A DNA stretch of 64,000 nt from Scandinavium lactucae (lineage in GTDB: Bacteria; Pseudomonadota; Gammaproteobacteria; Enterobacterales; Enterobacteriaceae), in contig NZ_JAWXRD010000040.1 of the NCBI RefSeq assembly GCF_033843265.1, positions 1 through 64,000 of the forward strand. Direction: 5' to 3'. Position numbers and translations under genes: made by a program. Shown here piece by piece: positions 16,242 through 25,290 of this stretch. Numbering within the stretch: the first letter of the stretch is position 1; each line of letters opens with the position of its first letter. The notes beneath the pieces were generated by a model. The model was not told where the DNA came from. It saw only the letters and a list, made by a program, of their open reading frames with translations, and ran no database searches.

Positions 16242-18258
16242 CCCGTTCCTCGATTGTCCCCGCAACCGGCGCTTGTTCTAGCTGCAACAGTGAACAGTAC
16301 AAACGCCAGATAATCGCCGCCAGTTCTCTGGCGGCAGGCTGATGATGGTGGCCCAACGCTTCATAAATTCGTTTTAACTCGCTTAGTGCCGAGGCCAGCG
16401 GACGCTGCTGAACGCCACGCTCGCTCATCACATCGCGCAGCAGGCTGATACACAGGTCGCGCACTCGCTCCAGCGGGTCAGAGCGGGTTTCCCAGTCTCG
16501 CAATTGCCAGACCACATGGCTACAGTTGAGTAATACCACCCCCCAGCGCAGAAGCCACCGGCGGGAGAGCGCATCCCGGCTGTTACTGAGCTGGCTGATG
16601 TAATGATAAACCAACGATTCAAACTCATGTTCGCTTTGCTGCGGGCGACGGCTGAGCTGATCGACAAAGTGACGCCGTAACGACCGAATATGGCGGCGAC
16701 TTTTACGGGCATCCGATCCCGGTTTGAGCACCGCGAAGGCCAGCCATGCCAGCCCCACGCCGATAATCTTAGCCAGGTTATCGTTAAGAAAACCGGCGAA
16801 ATCATACACCGGCGGGTTGGTCACCGAAATGAACGATCCCATAAACACCACCAGTTGCCCCCATAGCCCGGCGTACTTCGGCATTTGCAGTTTGAACAGC
16901 TGCATGGTGACCAGCAGGGGGAACAGAAACAGCAGGAATTGCCAGAGGTCACTGATTTGCACCATCAGGCCAAACTTGACCACAAAGCTGAATAGCGACA
17001 GCAGCAGCAGGGTGCGCAGCAGCAAGGTCAGGGAGTTGAAGGGTGAAGGTGAGATAGAAAAGAGCACGCAGCAAATGGCCGCCAGGGTCAGTGCTGCCGG
17101 GCCGGACGCCCACTGGGTATTGATGGTCCATGCGCCAACCATAATCAGGGCGAAGAAGGTGCGCAGCCCGTTCCATAGCGCCTCGGCATGGTCAGTCCGG
17201 CGAGTCAGTGCGGGGGCTGCGGGCACATCAAACTCGGTGATCGCCGAGGCATTTTGCAGTCGTTTTAGCCAGCGGCTGGAGGTCAGATACAGGCGGCAGA
17301 AATAACGCAGGCGTTGCCAGAATGCCTGATGCCGGTAATCCATTGGGTCGCGCGGGGCCAGCGGGGCGATTATCCGGGCCACGCTATAGGCGTTTGCGCC
17401 AGGCTTCGCCAGCTCGGCGAGTAATTTTTCCAGCACCTCGCGGGTATTGGCGGGGTGTTCAGGCCAGTTAATCAGCATCCGGCGCAGGCTGGAAATCACG
17501 CTGGTCATGCGCAGCTGCTGATGTAACAAATAGTTCAGCAGGCTGTTCTGGCGACGGAAGCGGTAATGGCTCCAGAATGCCTGAATGCGCAGCAGGTTCA
17601 TGGTCAGGATCTGACCAATAACGCTCTCATGCGCGGTACGAATCGCATCGGTGGTTTCCGGCTGCCACAGCAGGCTGGCATGTTCCAGAATACGCGCATG
17701 CATGTTCTTTAGCGCGGTCAGCAGGGTGGTGCCATCTGAGGTGCTCGGCATGATCATCATCATCAGCGCCCCGCAGACGATACCGAGTATTACTTCACAT
17801 ACGCGAGCCTGGGCGATATCCCATAGATGTGTGGCATCCACCAGATTGACCATCGGGAAGGCAATAATCGCACAGGTATAGCCCGCAAGCTGGAACGCAT
17901 AGGCGGCGTTGTTCAGGTACATCGCGCAGACCCAGGTGCACAGGGCAATCCACGCCGACAGCCCGAACAGAAACAGCCACGGATCGGTCATGGTGTGCCC
18001 GGCAATTAAAATCGCCGCGCAGGCCCCCAGCAGACTCCCGGCAATACGCCCCAGACTTTTACTGATAACTCCGCCCACGGTCGGAAAGCTCACGACCGCC
18101 GCAGAGGTCATGGCCCAGTAGGGCTGATCCAGATTGATGTAATAGGCAAAACTTAGGGCCAGGCACATCGCGATGCCGTTACGTAAGGCATACCGCCATT
18201 GCGGGCGTGTGGCCTTTACCCATGGCAGCGACCGCCAGGTTAGCGCCTGTAAATTCAT
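16234..18258 (-). CDS. ydhK: FUSC/AaeB-family efflux protein YdhK
   Basis: Inner-membrane protein of the aromatic acid exporter (FUSC) family. At 674 residues it has two membrane blocks of about six helices (roughly 20-170 and 365-500), each followed by a cytoplasmic domain. The internal duplication is visible as WRYALRNGIAMCLAL and EALWNGLRTFFALIM. It forms an operon with ydhJ and ydhI; the stop of ydhJ and the start of ydhK share a base. By analogy with AaeAB it would pump a small aromatic or toxic compound with YdhJ as adaptor. Substrate unknown. Confidence 0.9.
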   Translation of the reverse strand: MNLQALTWRSLPWVKATRPQWRYALRNGIAMCLALSFAYYINLDQPYWAMTSAAVVSFPTVGGVISKSLGRIAGSLLGACAAILIAGHTMTDPWLFLFGLSAWIALCTWVCAMYLNNAAYAFQLAGYTCAIIAFPMVNLVDATHLWDIAQARVCEVILGIVCGALMMMIMPSTSDGTTLLTALKNMHARILEHASLLWQPETTDAIRTAHESVIGQILTMNLLRIQAFWSHYRFRRQNSLLNYLLHQQLRMTSVISSLRRMLINWPEHPANTREVLEKLLAELAKPGANAYSVARIIAPLAPRDPMDYRHQAFWQRLRYFCRLYLTSSRWLKRLQNASAITEFDVPAAPALTRRTDHAEALWNGLRTFFALIMVGAWTINTQWASGPAALTLAAICCVLFSISPSPFNSLTLLLRTLLLLSLFSFVVKFGLMVQISDLWQFLLFLFPLLVTMQLFKLQMPKYAGLWGQLVVFMGSFISVTNPPVYDFAGFLNDNLAKIIGVGLAWLAFAVLKPGSDARKSRRHIRSLRRHFVDQLSRRPQQSEHEFESLVYHYISQLSNSRDALSRRWLLRWGVVLLNCSHVVWQLRDWETRSDPLERVRDLCISLLRDVMSERGVQQRPLASALSELKRIYEALGHHHQPAARELAAIIWRLYCSLLQLEQAPVAGTIEERAT

Positions 18259-19196
18259 TACTGGCCGCCGATCGAGACGGTGCAGGTCGTCCCCGCAACC
18301 AGAATGATATCTTCTGGCAGCTTATCGAATTCGATGCGAACCGGAACGCGCTGAGCCAGTCGCACCCAGGGAATGGTTGGTTTGACGTCAGCGATCAAAC
18401 TGCCTTCCGGGCCGACGCTCTGATCCGAGATAGCGCGCCCAATACTGCCAACGTGACCCTGTAACGTTTGTCCGTTGCTGTAAAGCACCACACTGGCCGC
18501 GCCGCCAGGACGAATGTGGCGCAGTTTGGTCTCTTCAAAATAGCCGACGACATAAAACGAATGGCTATCGACCAGTGCAAATACCGGGTGGCCGACGGCG
18601 GCATAATCCCCGGTGCGGGTCGACAGATTGGTGACCCAGCCATCAACCGGCGCTTTGACGTCGGTTTGCGCCAGCTGCCAGTTGGCGTGTTCAAGGGCCG
18701 CGTTAGCCGCATCGGCACTGGCTTTGGCTGCGGCGACGCTGGCTTTGGCGGCTTCGGCATTAGCGGTCGCCGTTTTCAAAGCATTATTGACGGTGTCGAG
18801 ATCTTCCGCCGAAATAAAGTTTTTCGGTAAATTACGACGGCGGTCAGCTTCACGACGGGCCTTGTCCATATCTGACTGGGCTTTATTCCAATCTGACTTC
18901 GCTTTCGCCATGTCTGACAACGCTTTGGCATATTGGGCCTGGGCGGTCATCACCGCAATGCGAAATGGCGTCGCATCGAGACGGAACAGTACATCCCCGG
19001 CTTTTACCTGCTGGTTATCCCGGACGTTGAGTTCGATGATACTTCCGGATACCTGCGGGGTGATGCTGACCTGTTCGGCACGAATTTTGCCGTCACGCGT
19101 CCACGGCGACTGCATATAGTAATTCCAGACCAGCCAGACGGCCACCAGCGCCAGAGCCGCGACCAGCAGCGTGGAGAAATATTTCATTTTTTTCAT
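18258..19196 (-). CDS. ydhJ: membrane fusion protein YdhJ
   Basis: HlyD/EmrA-type periplasmic adaptor anchored by one N-terminal membrane helix (about 8-26). A biotinyl-lipoyl-like half motif (QVKAGDVLFRLD), a long Ala/Lys-rich coiled-coil hairpin (about 85-170) and a beta-barrel region follow. I take ATG 19196 as start (MKKMKYFSTLL), giving 312 residues; GTG at 19211 would add five. It partners YdhK, and ydhI begins the same operon. No outer-membrane channel gene is present in the window. Confidence 0.88.
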   Translation of the reverse strand: MKKMKYFSTLLVAALALVAVWLVWNYYMQSPWTRDGKIRAEQVSITPQVSGSIIELNVRDNQQVKAGDVLFRLDATPFRIAVMTAQAQYAKALSDMAKAKSDWNKAQSDMDKARREADRRRNLPKNFISAEDLDTVNNALKTATANAEAAKASVAAAKASADAANAALEHANWQLAQTDVKAPVDGWVTNLSTRTGDYAAVGHPVFALVDSHSFYVVGYFEETKLRHIRPGGAASVVLYSNGQTLQGHVGSIGRAISDQSVGPEGSLIADVKPTIPWVRLAQRVPVRIEFDKLPEDIILVAGTTCTVSIGGQ

Positions 19197-19204
19197 TGAG
19201 TGAG

Positions 19205-19441
19205 TTACCACGCCACAATCAGAACCAGCGCCAGGCAGACCGCCAGCGCGAACAGAGAAAGATCCATTAAAAGAGGGTGCCAGACGTCACCCGCGTACAT
19301 CCAGTCGCGCAGCTGGCGATGGGCGAGCAGCCAGATAAGAAAGCCCAGAATCACCGCTTTGAACAGTGGGGGAAAGTAGATTGAGGCCCCAACAATCAAG
19401 TCCTGCAGGGGAAGTCCCGGAGTATTAAGCGTCAGCTTCAC
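19205..19441 (-). CDS. ydhI: DUF1656 inner-membrane protein YdhI
   Basis: Small hydrophobic protein with two predicted helices, the DUF1656 type that accompanies AaeAB-like pumps (compare AaeX). The start at GTG (complement of 19439-19441) has an AAAGGA ribosome site 9 nt upstream and gives 78 residues, the E. coli length. The longer frame to 19573 has no support. It is the first gene of ydhIJK and is divergent from slyA, so the SlyA region may control both. Confidence 0.87.
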   Translation of the reverse strand: MKLTLNTPGLPLQDLIVGASIYFPPLFKAVILGFLIWLLAHRQLRDWMYAGDVWHPLLMDLSLFALAVCLALVLIVAW

Positions 19442-19589
19442 GAGCAAAAATCCTTTGCAAATCCAGTAGTGCGGCAGAGGGCTGCGATGCCCGGTATAGT
19501 CATTAGTGTAAATCATCCCGTTCGTTAGCGGGGATGAGCCAATACATTTGTTTTGGGCATTTAAATGCTGCACACTATTCTAAAATCAG

Positions 19590-19610
19590 TATAATAACTT
19601 AGCAAGCTAA
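19590..19610 (+). promoter_or_regulatory. slyA promoter with SlyA box
   Basis: A perfect -10 TATAAT (19590-19595) is followed by TTAGCAAGCTAA (19599-19610), identical to the published high-affinity SlyA site. Its place across the start site implies autorepression. A -35 element is not obvious. Confidence 0.85.
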
Positions 19611-19626
19611 TTATAAGGAGATGAAA

Positions 19627-20061
19627 TTGGAATCGCCACTGGGTTCTGATCTGGCACGGCTGGTGCGCATTTGGCGTGCTCTGATTGACCATCGCCTGAA
19701 ACCTCTGGAATTAACGCAGACTCACTGGGTTACGCTGCATAACATACATCAGCTGCCCCCGGAACAGTCGCAAATTCAACTGGCTAAGGCGATTGGTATC
19801 GAGCAGCCTTCACTGGTTCGTACCCTCGATCAGCTGGAAGAGAAGGGCCTGATTTCGCGTCAGACCTGTGCCAATGACCGTCGTGCTAAACGTATTAAAC
19901 TGACTGAGAAAGCCGAGCCGCTAATCGAAGATATGGAAACAGTGATTCGTAAAACGCGGGGGGAAATTCTCGCGGGCATCTCGCCTGAAGAACTGGATCT
20001 GCTGCTGGGGCTCATTCGTAAGCTGGAGCAGAACATAAACGAACTGCAGGCCAAAGACTAG
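19627..20061 (+). CDS. slyA: MarR-family regulator SlyA
   Basis: Winged-helix homodimer that activates virulence and envelope genes in enterics, largely by countering H-NS. I use TTG 19627: AAGGAG is 6 nt before it and the result is 144 residues, the known length. ATG 19621 lies too close to the ribosome site. The recognition helix region is AKAIGIEQPSLVRTLDQLEE, and the wing follows with NDRRAKRIKLT. Divergent ydhIJK and convergent slyB keep the E. coli order. Confidence 0.95.
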   Translation: MESPLGSDLARLVRIWRALIDHRLKPLELTQTHWVTLHNIHQLPPEQSQIQLAKAIGIEQPSLVRTLDQLEEKGLISRQTCANDRRAKRIKLTEKAEPLIEDMETVIRKTRGEILAGISPEELDLLLGLIRKLEQNINELQAKD

Positions 20062-20079
20062 CGCTCAGACCGGAATAAC

Positions 20080-20109
20080 AAAAAAGGCCCTGAATCAGGG
20101 CCTTTTTTT
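20080..20109. terminator. terminator between slyA and slyB
   Basis: AAGGCCCTGA and TCAGGGCCTT (20084-20103) form a tight stem with A and T runs on opposite flanks, so it can work in both directions. Confidence 0.9.
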
Positions 20110-20131
20110 ATGGGTGATACACGCCGGATCA

Positions 20132-20599
20132 TTAGCGAGGGGAAACGGTCACCTGGCTGCCATTGCTGGCCATCACGACACGTTGCCCGGCAGCGAACTG
20201 GGTTGCGCCCTGTTTCTGCACCACCATGATGGTATTGCCATCGTCCTTACGGATTTCCAGCTCTACGCCCTGGGTTTTGTTCATTGCACCCTGAACGCCC
20301 TGGCCCGCTACACCACCTGCGACTGCGCCCGCCGCGGTTGCCAACGAACGACCGGTTCCGCCGCCCACGGTATTCCCGAGGAAGCCACCCAGCACCGCAC
20401 CACCGATTGCGCCGATGACGTTAGAGTCATCACCGCCCTGAATCTGTACTGGACGAGTATGAACAATCGTCCCGTAGGTCACATTCTGAACCTGTTTGGC
20501 TTCGGATGCGGAATAAACGTCTCCGGAAAGGCCGCTGCTGCTGACACAACCGGCAAGCGTGAACCCAATCATTGAAACGGCCAATACACGTAACATCAT
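20132..20599 (-). CDS. slyB: outer-membrane lipoprotein SlyB
   Basis: PhoP-controlled lipoprotein of 155 residues that stabilises outer-membrane proteins under stress. The signal peptide ends in the lipobox LAGC at about residues 15-18. A glycine-zipper region follows (GAIGGAVLGGFLGNTVGGG, with AAGAVAGGVAGQG after it), predicted to insert in the membrane. The C-terminal beta part (VELEIRKDDGNTIMVVQ) is conserved. A PhoP box with well-placed -10 is visible upstream. Confidence 0.96.
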   Translation of the reverse strand: MMLRVLAVSMIGFTLAGCVSSSGLSGDVYSASEAKQVQNVTYGTIVHTRPVQIQGGDDSNVIGAIGGAVLGGFLGNTVGGGTGRSLATAAGAVAGGVAGQGVQGAMNKTQGVELEIRKDDGNTIMVVQKQGATQFAAGQRVVMASNGSQVTVSPR

Positions 20600-20704
20600 T
20601 TATGAATCTCCTGTTCACAAGTAACGCTCTTGAGAGCATCCGTCACCGCAATTATATGGCATTTATGCACTAGAGGTCATATGTTCTGCGAGGATCTACA
20701 CAAA

Positions 20705-20739
20705 ATTGTAGTCTCTTTGTGCTCAACCTTACATAAACA
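20705..20739 (-). promoter_or_regulatory. PhoP-dependent promoter of slyB
   Basis: On the minus strand TGTTTA-N5-GGTTGA (complement of 20723-20739) matches the PhoP direct repeat. It is 12 nt upstream of a -10 TACAAT (complement of 20705-20710), the spacing typical of PhoP-activated promoters. The leader to the ATG is about 100 nt. Confidence 0.75.
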
Positions 20740-20875
20740 GCCGTTGCGATAAAGGCATACAACGCAACCGGACGTGTATCCAGGCCGCGAATTATTAAAT
20801 TTCGTCAGTGGATCATGGCATTAAGAAAAACTTTATGCTTCATTGTTTTTCTCAGTCATAAATTCAGGAAAGCGT

Positions 20876-22000
20876 ATGAAATCGGGTCGCTATATTGGTG
20901 TGATGTCAGGCACCAGCCTTGACGGTGTAGATGTGGTTCTCGCGGCGATGGACGAAAGCATAGTGGCGCAGCAGGCCAGCCTGTCGTACCCCATTCCCAT
21001 TGCTATCAAGGAAGCCATCCTCGCTATCTGCCAGGGGCAGCAGCTGACCCTGTCGCAGTACGGGCAGCTCGACACACGCCTCGGACATTTGTTCGCTGAT
21101 GCTGTGCTGGCACTGATGGCGCAGGAAAAGCTATCGGCCAGCGATATCGTGGCCATTGGCTGTCATGGGCAAACGGTATGGCATGAGCCGGACGGTGAGG
21201 CCCCGCATACGCTGCAAATCGGAGACAACAATATCATTGCTGCCCGCACTGGTGTCACGGTGGTTGGTGATTTCCGCCGCCGTGATATCGCCCTGGGCGG
21301 GCAGGGTGCGCCGTTGGTTCCGGCATTCCATCACGCGCTACTGGCTGTGCCGCACGAGCGTCGCATTGTGCTCAACATCGGCGGGATCGCGAATCTGTCA
21401 ATGCTGAGTCCTGGGCTGCCGGTCAAAGGACATGATACAGGGCCGGGTAACATGCTGATGGACGCATGGATTTGGCGTCAGTGCGGAAAACCGTATGACA
21501 AAGATGCCGAATGGGCGCACACGGGTAAAATCAGTCTGCCGTTGTTGCAGGAAATGCTCAGCGACCCGTGGTTTGCATTACCTGCTCCGAAAAGCACAGG
21601 ACGCGAATATTTCAACTACGGCTGGCTCGAGCGCCAGTTAGCCAAACACCCGGGGGTGGCGGCGAAAGATGTAATGACCACCCTGACTGAACTGACCGCT
21701 GTGACCATCAGCGAGCAGGTGTTGCTGAGCGGTGGCTGTGAGCGTCTGCTGGTGTGCGGCGGAGGCAGTCGTAATCCTTTGCTGATGGCGCGCCTGGCTG
21801 CGTTGCTACCGGGTACTGAGGTCTCAACCACCGACGACGCGGGTGTCAGCGGAGACGATATGGAAGGTCTGGCCTTCGCATGGCTTGCCTGGCGTACGCT
21901 GGCCGGGTTGCCGGGTAATCTGCCGTCCGTCACCGGGGCCAGCATGCCAACGGTGCTGGGGGCGATTTTCCCTGTTAACCCGGCGCAGAATCAGAGTTAA
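20876..22000 (+). CDS. anmK: anhydro-N-acetylmuramic acid kinase
   Basis: Phosphorylates and opens 1,6-anhydro-MurNAc to MurNAc-6-phosphate during cell-wall recycling in the cytoplasm. The 374-residue ASKHA-fold protein starts at ATG 20876 after CAGGAA. The ATP loops are GVMSGTSLDGVD near residue 8 and LLVCGGGSRNPLLMARL near the end. DFRRRDIALGGQGAPLVPAF carries the catalytic Asp region. mliC follows 91 nt downstream. Confidence 0.96.
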   Translation: MKSGRYIGVMSGTSLDGVDVVLAAMDESIVAQQASLSYPIPIAIKEAILAICQGQQLTLSQYGQLDTRLGHLFADAVLALMAQEKLSASDIVAIGCHGQTVWHEPDGEAPHTLQIGDNNIIAARTGVTVVGDFRRRDIALGGQGAPLVPAFHHALLAVPHERRIVLNIGGIANLSMLSPGLPVKGHDTGPGNMLMDAWIWRQCGKPYDKDAEWAHTGKISLPLLQEMLSDPWFALPAPKSTGREYFNYGWLERQLAKHPGVAAKDVMTTLTELTAVTISEQVLLSGGCERLLVCGGGSRNPLLMARLAALLPGTEVSTTDDAGVSGDDMEGLAFAWLAWRTLAGLPGNLPSVTGASMPTVLGAIFPVNPAQNQS

Positions 22001-22091
22001 CTGACTGAGTCGTGATGCCATTGCCGATAGAATAGGTGTGTTTAGGGAGGGCAACTGCCCTCCGGGACCGGGACAGTCTATAGGCAAGCCA

Positions 22092-22427
22092 ATGAAAAAA
22101 ATTCTCCTCGCGGTAGTACCACTGATAGCACCCTTGATGCTCTCCGGCTGTAGCTACTACAACCAGTTCGTCGAGCGGATGCACACCGACACCCTTGAAT
22201 ACCAGTGCGACGAAAAACCGCTGACCGTTCACCTGAACAACACCCGTCAGCAGGTCGATTTCATCTACGATAATCAGCAGCAGACGCTGACCCAGGGCAT
22301 TTCAGCCTCGGGGGCGCGCTATACCGACGGCATTTATGTCTTCTGGTCGAAAGGCGACAGCGCGACGGTCTACAAACGTGACCGTATCGTCTTGAATAAC
22401 TGTCAGTTGCAAAATCCGAAGCGTTGA
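22092..22427 (+). CDS. mliC: C-type lysozyme inhibitor lipoprotein MliC
   Basis: Outer-membrane lipoprotein that blocks the active site of host c-type lysozyme. The 111-residue precursor begins MKKILLAVV at ATG 22092 and has the lipobox LSGC. The inhibitory loop SASGARYTDGIYVFWSKGD is fully conserved. Cysteines in YQCDE and NNCQL form the disulphide. Placed between anmK and pdxH as in E. coli. Confidence 0.94.
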   Translation: MKKILLAVVPLIAPLMLSGCSYYNQFVERMHTDTLEYQCDEKPLTVHLNNTRQQVDFIYDNQQQTLTQGISASGARYTDGIYVFWSKGDSATVYKRDRIVLNNCQLQNPKR

Positions 22428-22483
22428 GATTTTGCTGACGGCGGCGCACAATAGCGTCACCTAAAGACAACTTCGAAAACGCC

Positions 22484-23140
22484 ATGTCTGACAACGACTC
22501 CCTGCAGCAAATTGCGCATCTGCGCCGTGAGTATACCCGTGGCGGCCTGCGCCGCCGCGATCTTCCCGCTGAACCGCTGGCACTTTTTGAACGCTGGTTG
22601 GGGCAGGCCTGCGAGGCCAAACTTGCCGATCCCACGGCGATGGTCGTGGCGACCGTGGATGAAAACGGTCAGCCCTATCAGCGCATCGTGTTACTCAAAC
22701 ATTACGACGAAAAGGGGCTGGTGTTCTATACCAACCTTGGCAGCCGTAAGGCGCATCATCTGGAACAAAACCCGCGTATCAGCCTGTTGTTTCCTTGGCA
22801 TATGCTGGAACGTCAGGTGATGGTCACCGGCAAGGCTGAACGGCTTTCTACGCTTGAAGTGGTGAAGTATTTCCACAGCCGTCCGCGCGACAGCCAGATT
22901 GGTGCCTGGGTCTCGAAGCAGTCCAGCCGTATTTCTGCGCGCGGGATCCTCGAAAGCAAATTCCTTGAGCTTAAACAAAAGTTCCAGCAGGGCGAAGTGC
23001 CGCTGCCGAGTTTCTGGGGCGGATACCGCATCAGCATTGAGTCGATGGAGTTCTGGCAGGGGGGTGAACATCGCTTGCATGACAGATTTATGTACCAGCG
23101 TGAAAACGATGCCTGGAAAATCGACCGACTCGCGCCGTAA
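22484..23140 (+). CDS. pdxH: pyridoxamine 5'-phosphate oxidase
   Basis: FMN enzyme that oxidises pyridoxine or pyridoxamine phosphate to pyridoxal 5'-phosphate. The 218-residue product is a split-barrel dimer subunit. FMN contacts are in QRIVLLKHYDEKGLVFYTN and SRKAHHLEQNP, and the C-terminal HDRFMYQR...WKIDRLAP segment closes the active site. tyrS follows 126 nt downstream. In K-12 the salvage kinase gene pdxY comes after tyrS, but it is absent here. Confidence 0.97.
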   Translation: MSDNDSLQQIAHLRREYTRGGLRRRDLPAEPLALFERWLGQACEAKLADPTAMVVATVDENGQPYQRIVLLKHYDEKGLVFYTNLGSRKAHHLEQNPRISLLFPWHMLERQVMVTGKAERLSTLEVVKYFHSRPRDSQIGAWVSKQSSRISARGILESKFLELKQKFQQGEVPLPSFWGGYRISIESMEFWQGGEHRLHDRFMYQRENDAWKIDRLAP

Positions 23141-23266
23141 TCGCGCATTTTGTTGCGTTAAGCGCTGGCACAACACGGGCTGGCGTTTTATTCTATGAGC
23201 CTTTCGCATCTTGCGAAACGTCGTGTACCGGCTAAGGTGCAGTCTGTTTTATACATGGAGACTTTG

Positions 23267-24541
23267 ATGGCGAGCAGTAACTTGATTAAACAATTGCAAG
23301 AGCGGGGCCTGGTGGCCCAGGTGACGGACGAGGAAGCGTTAGCAGAGCGACTGGCGCAGGGCCCGATCGCGCTCTATTGCGGCTTCGATCCTACCGCTGA
23401 CAGCTTGCATTTGGGGCATCTCGTTCCCCTGTTATGCCTGAAACGCTTCCAGGAAGCGGGCCACAAGCCTGTGGCTCTGGTGGGTGGCGCAACTGGCCTG
23501 ATTGGCGATCCTAGTTTCAAAGCGGCCGAGCGTAAGCTAAACACCGAAGATACCGTGCAGGAGTGGGTGGATAAAATCCGCAAACAGGTTGCACCGTTCC
23601 TCGATTTCGACTGCGGCAGTAATTCTGCCATCGCGGCCAACAACTATGACTGGTTCGGCGGCATGAACGTGCTGACCTTCCTGCGTGATATCGGTAAACA
23701 CTTCTCTGTTAACCAGATGATCAACAAGGAAGCGGTAAAACAGCGTCTTAACCGAGATGATCAGGGGATCTCCTTTACCGAGTTCTCCTACAACCTGTTG
23801 CAGGGTTATGACTTCGCGTGCCTGAACAAACTGCATGGTGTGGCGCTGCAAATCGGCGGCTCCGACCAGTGGGGTAACATCACCTCCGGTATCGACCTGA
23901 CCCGTCGTCTGCACCAGAATCAGGTGTTCGGTCTGACCGTTCCGCTGATCACCAAATCCGACGGCACCAAATTCGGTAAAACCGAAGGCGGCGCGGTGTG
24001 GCTGGATCCGAAGAAAACCAGTCCATACAAGTTCTATCAATTCTGGATTAACACTGCGGACGCGGACGTATATCGCTTCCTGAAGTTCTTCACCTTCATG
24101 GACATTGCTGAAATTAATGCCCTGGAAGAAGAAGACAAAAACAGTGGCAAAGCACCGCGCGCGCAGTACGTGCTGGCCGAGCAGGTCACCCGTCTGGTGC
24201 ATGGTGAAGAAGGTCTGGTGGCGGCAAAACGCATCACTGAAAGCCTGTTTAACGGCAACCTGAGTGACCTGAGCGAAGACGATTTCGAACAACTGGCGCA
24301 GGATGGCGTGCCGATGGTCGAAATGGAAAAAGGGGCTGACCTGATGCAGGCGCTGGTGGATTCTGAGCTGCAGCCGTCCCGCGGTCAGGCGCGCAAAACC
24401 ATCGCCTCAAACGCGGTCACCATCAACGGTGAGAAGCAGATTGACCCGGAATACACTTTCGCCGAAAGCGATCGTCTGTACGGGCGCTACACGCTGCTGC
24501 GTCGCGGTAAGAAAAACTACTGCCTGGTGTGCTGGAAGTAA
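23267..24541 (+). CDS. tyrS: tyrosyl-tRNA synthetase
   Basis: Class I aminoacyl-tRNA synthetase that charges tRNA-Tyr. The start at ATG 23267 gives 424 residues, identical to the E. coli length; the open frame to 23195 is not conserved. Class signatures are HLGH in DSLHLGHLVPLL (about 45-56) and KFGKT in SDGTKFGKTEGG (about 230). An S4-like RNA-binding domain occupies the last 80 residues. A terminator follows. Confidence 0.98.
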   Translation: MASSNLIKQLQERGLVAQVTDEEALAERLAQGPIALYCGFDPTADSLHLGHLVPLLCLKRFQEAGHKPVALVGGATGLIGDPSFKAAERKLNTEDTVQEWVDKIRKQVAPFLDFDCGSNSAIAANNYDWFGGMNVLTFLRDIGKHFSVNQMINKEAVKQRLNRDDQGISFTEFSYNLLQGYDFACLNKLHGVALQIGGSDQWGNITSGIDLTRRLHQNQVFGLTVPLITKSDGTKFGKTEGGAVWLDPKKTSPYKFYQFWINTADADVYRFLKFFTFMDIAEINALEEEDKNSGKAPRAQYVLAEQVTRLVHGEEGLVAAKRITESLFNGNLSDLSEDDFEQLAQDGVPMVEMEKGADLMQALVDSELQPSRGQARKTIASNAVTINGEKQIDPEYTFAESDRLYGRYTLLRRGKKNYCLVCWK

Positions 24542-24565
24542 TTTTCCCGTTACCAGCACATGAAG

Positions 24566-24589
24566 AAGGCCGCGTATGCGGCCTTTTTT
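24566..24589 (+). terminator. tyrS terminator
   Basis: AAGGCCGC (24566-24573) pairs with GCGGCCTT (24578-24585) around GTAT, followed by a T run. Confidence 0.9.
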
Positions 24590-24593
24590 AATA

Positions 24594-24620
24594 CCTGATG
24601 GCGCTCATGCTTATCGAGCC
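24594..24620. repeat. degenerate REP element
   Basis: CCTGATGGCGCTCATGCTTA and the following TCGAGCC resemble the REP at 47535-47564 (GCCCGATGGCGCTACGCTTA...), with several mismatches that weaken the stem. It marks the tyrS-gstA junction where pdxY would be expected. Confidence 0.55.
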
Positions 24621-24632
24621 GAAATCTAAGCC

Positions 24633-25238
24633 TTAATTTAAGCCTTCTGCCGCCAATGCTGCGGTAACAGCCGGACGGGCTGCCACGCGGGCCATATAAG
24701 CTTCAATATTTTTGTAACCGCTGAGATCCAATTTTACCGCCCGCGCCCAGCGCAGGACGGTAAACAGGTAGGCATCAGCGATGGTGAAGCGTGCCCCGCT
24801 GATCCACTCCCCGTCACGCAGCGCATCATTCACATAGCTGAATTTTTTCTCCAGCAGTGCGCGGACGGTCGGTTTGAAGTCTTCAGGTGTGTCCGGACGG
24901 AACAACGGCGTAAAGCCTTTGTGCAGTTCGGTGGCAATGAAATTGAGCCATTCGAGCGTCTTATAGCGAGCGATGCTCCCCGCCGGGGCCAGCAACTGGC
25001 GGTCAGATTTGGTGTCCGCGATGTACTGCATGATCGCCACGCCTTCGGTCAGCAGGATGTTGTCGTCCAGCAGCAGGGCAGGAACCTGGCCTTTCGGGTT
25101 GACCTGCCAATAATCCTCCCCATTTTCCAGCTGCTTTATCGCGAGATCAACGCCAACCAGCGAAAAGTCCATGCCGCTCTCCCGCAGGGTGATATGTGAA
25201 GCAAGGGAACAGGCACCGGGTTTATAGAATAATTTCAT
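24633..25238 (-). CDS. gstA: glutathione S-transferase GstA
   Basis: Beta-class cytosolic glutathione transferase that conjugates electrophiles. The start at ATG (complement of 25236-25238) follows AAGGAG and gives 201 residues. Cys10 in KPGACSLASH is the beta-class catalytic residue. The thioredoxin-like N-domain runs to about 80 (GQVPALLLDD, EGVAIMQYIAD), with the all-helical C-domain after it. It is convergent with tyrS, with no pdxY between them. Confidence 0.96.
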   Translation of the reverse strand: MKLFYKPGACSLASHITLRESGMDFSLVGVDLAIKQLENGEDYWQVNPKGQVPALLLDDNILLTEGVAIMQYIADTKSDRQLLAPAGSIARYKTLEWLNFIATELHKGFTPLFRPDTPEDFKPTVRALLEKKFSYVNDALRDGEWISGARFTIADAYLFTVLRWARAVKLDLSGYKNIEAYMARVAARPAVTAALAAEGLN

Positions 25239-25290
25239 GACGAACTCCTTAGGACGCAGATGTGTCATCCATCCTAGTTCGCCCGCAGAT

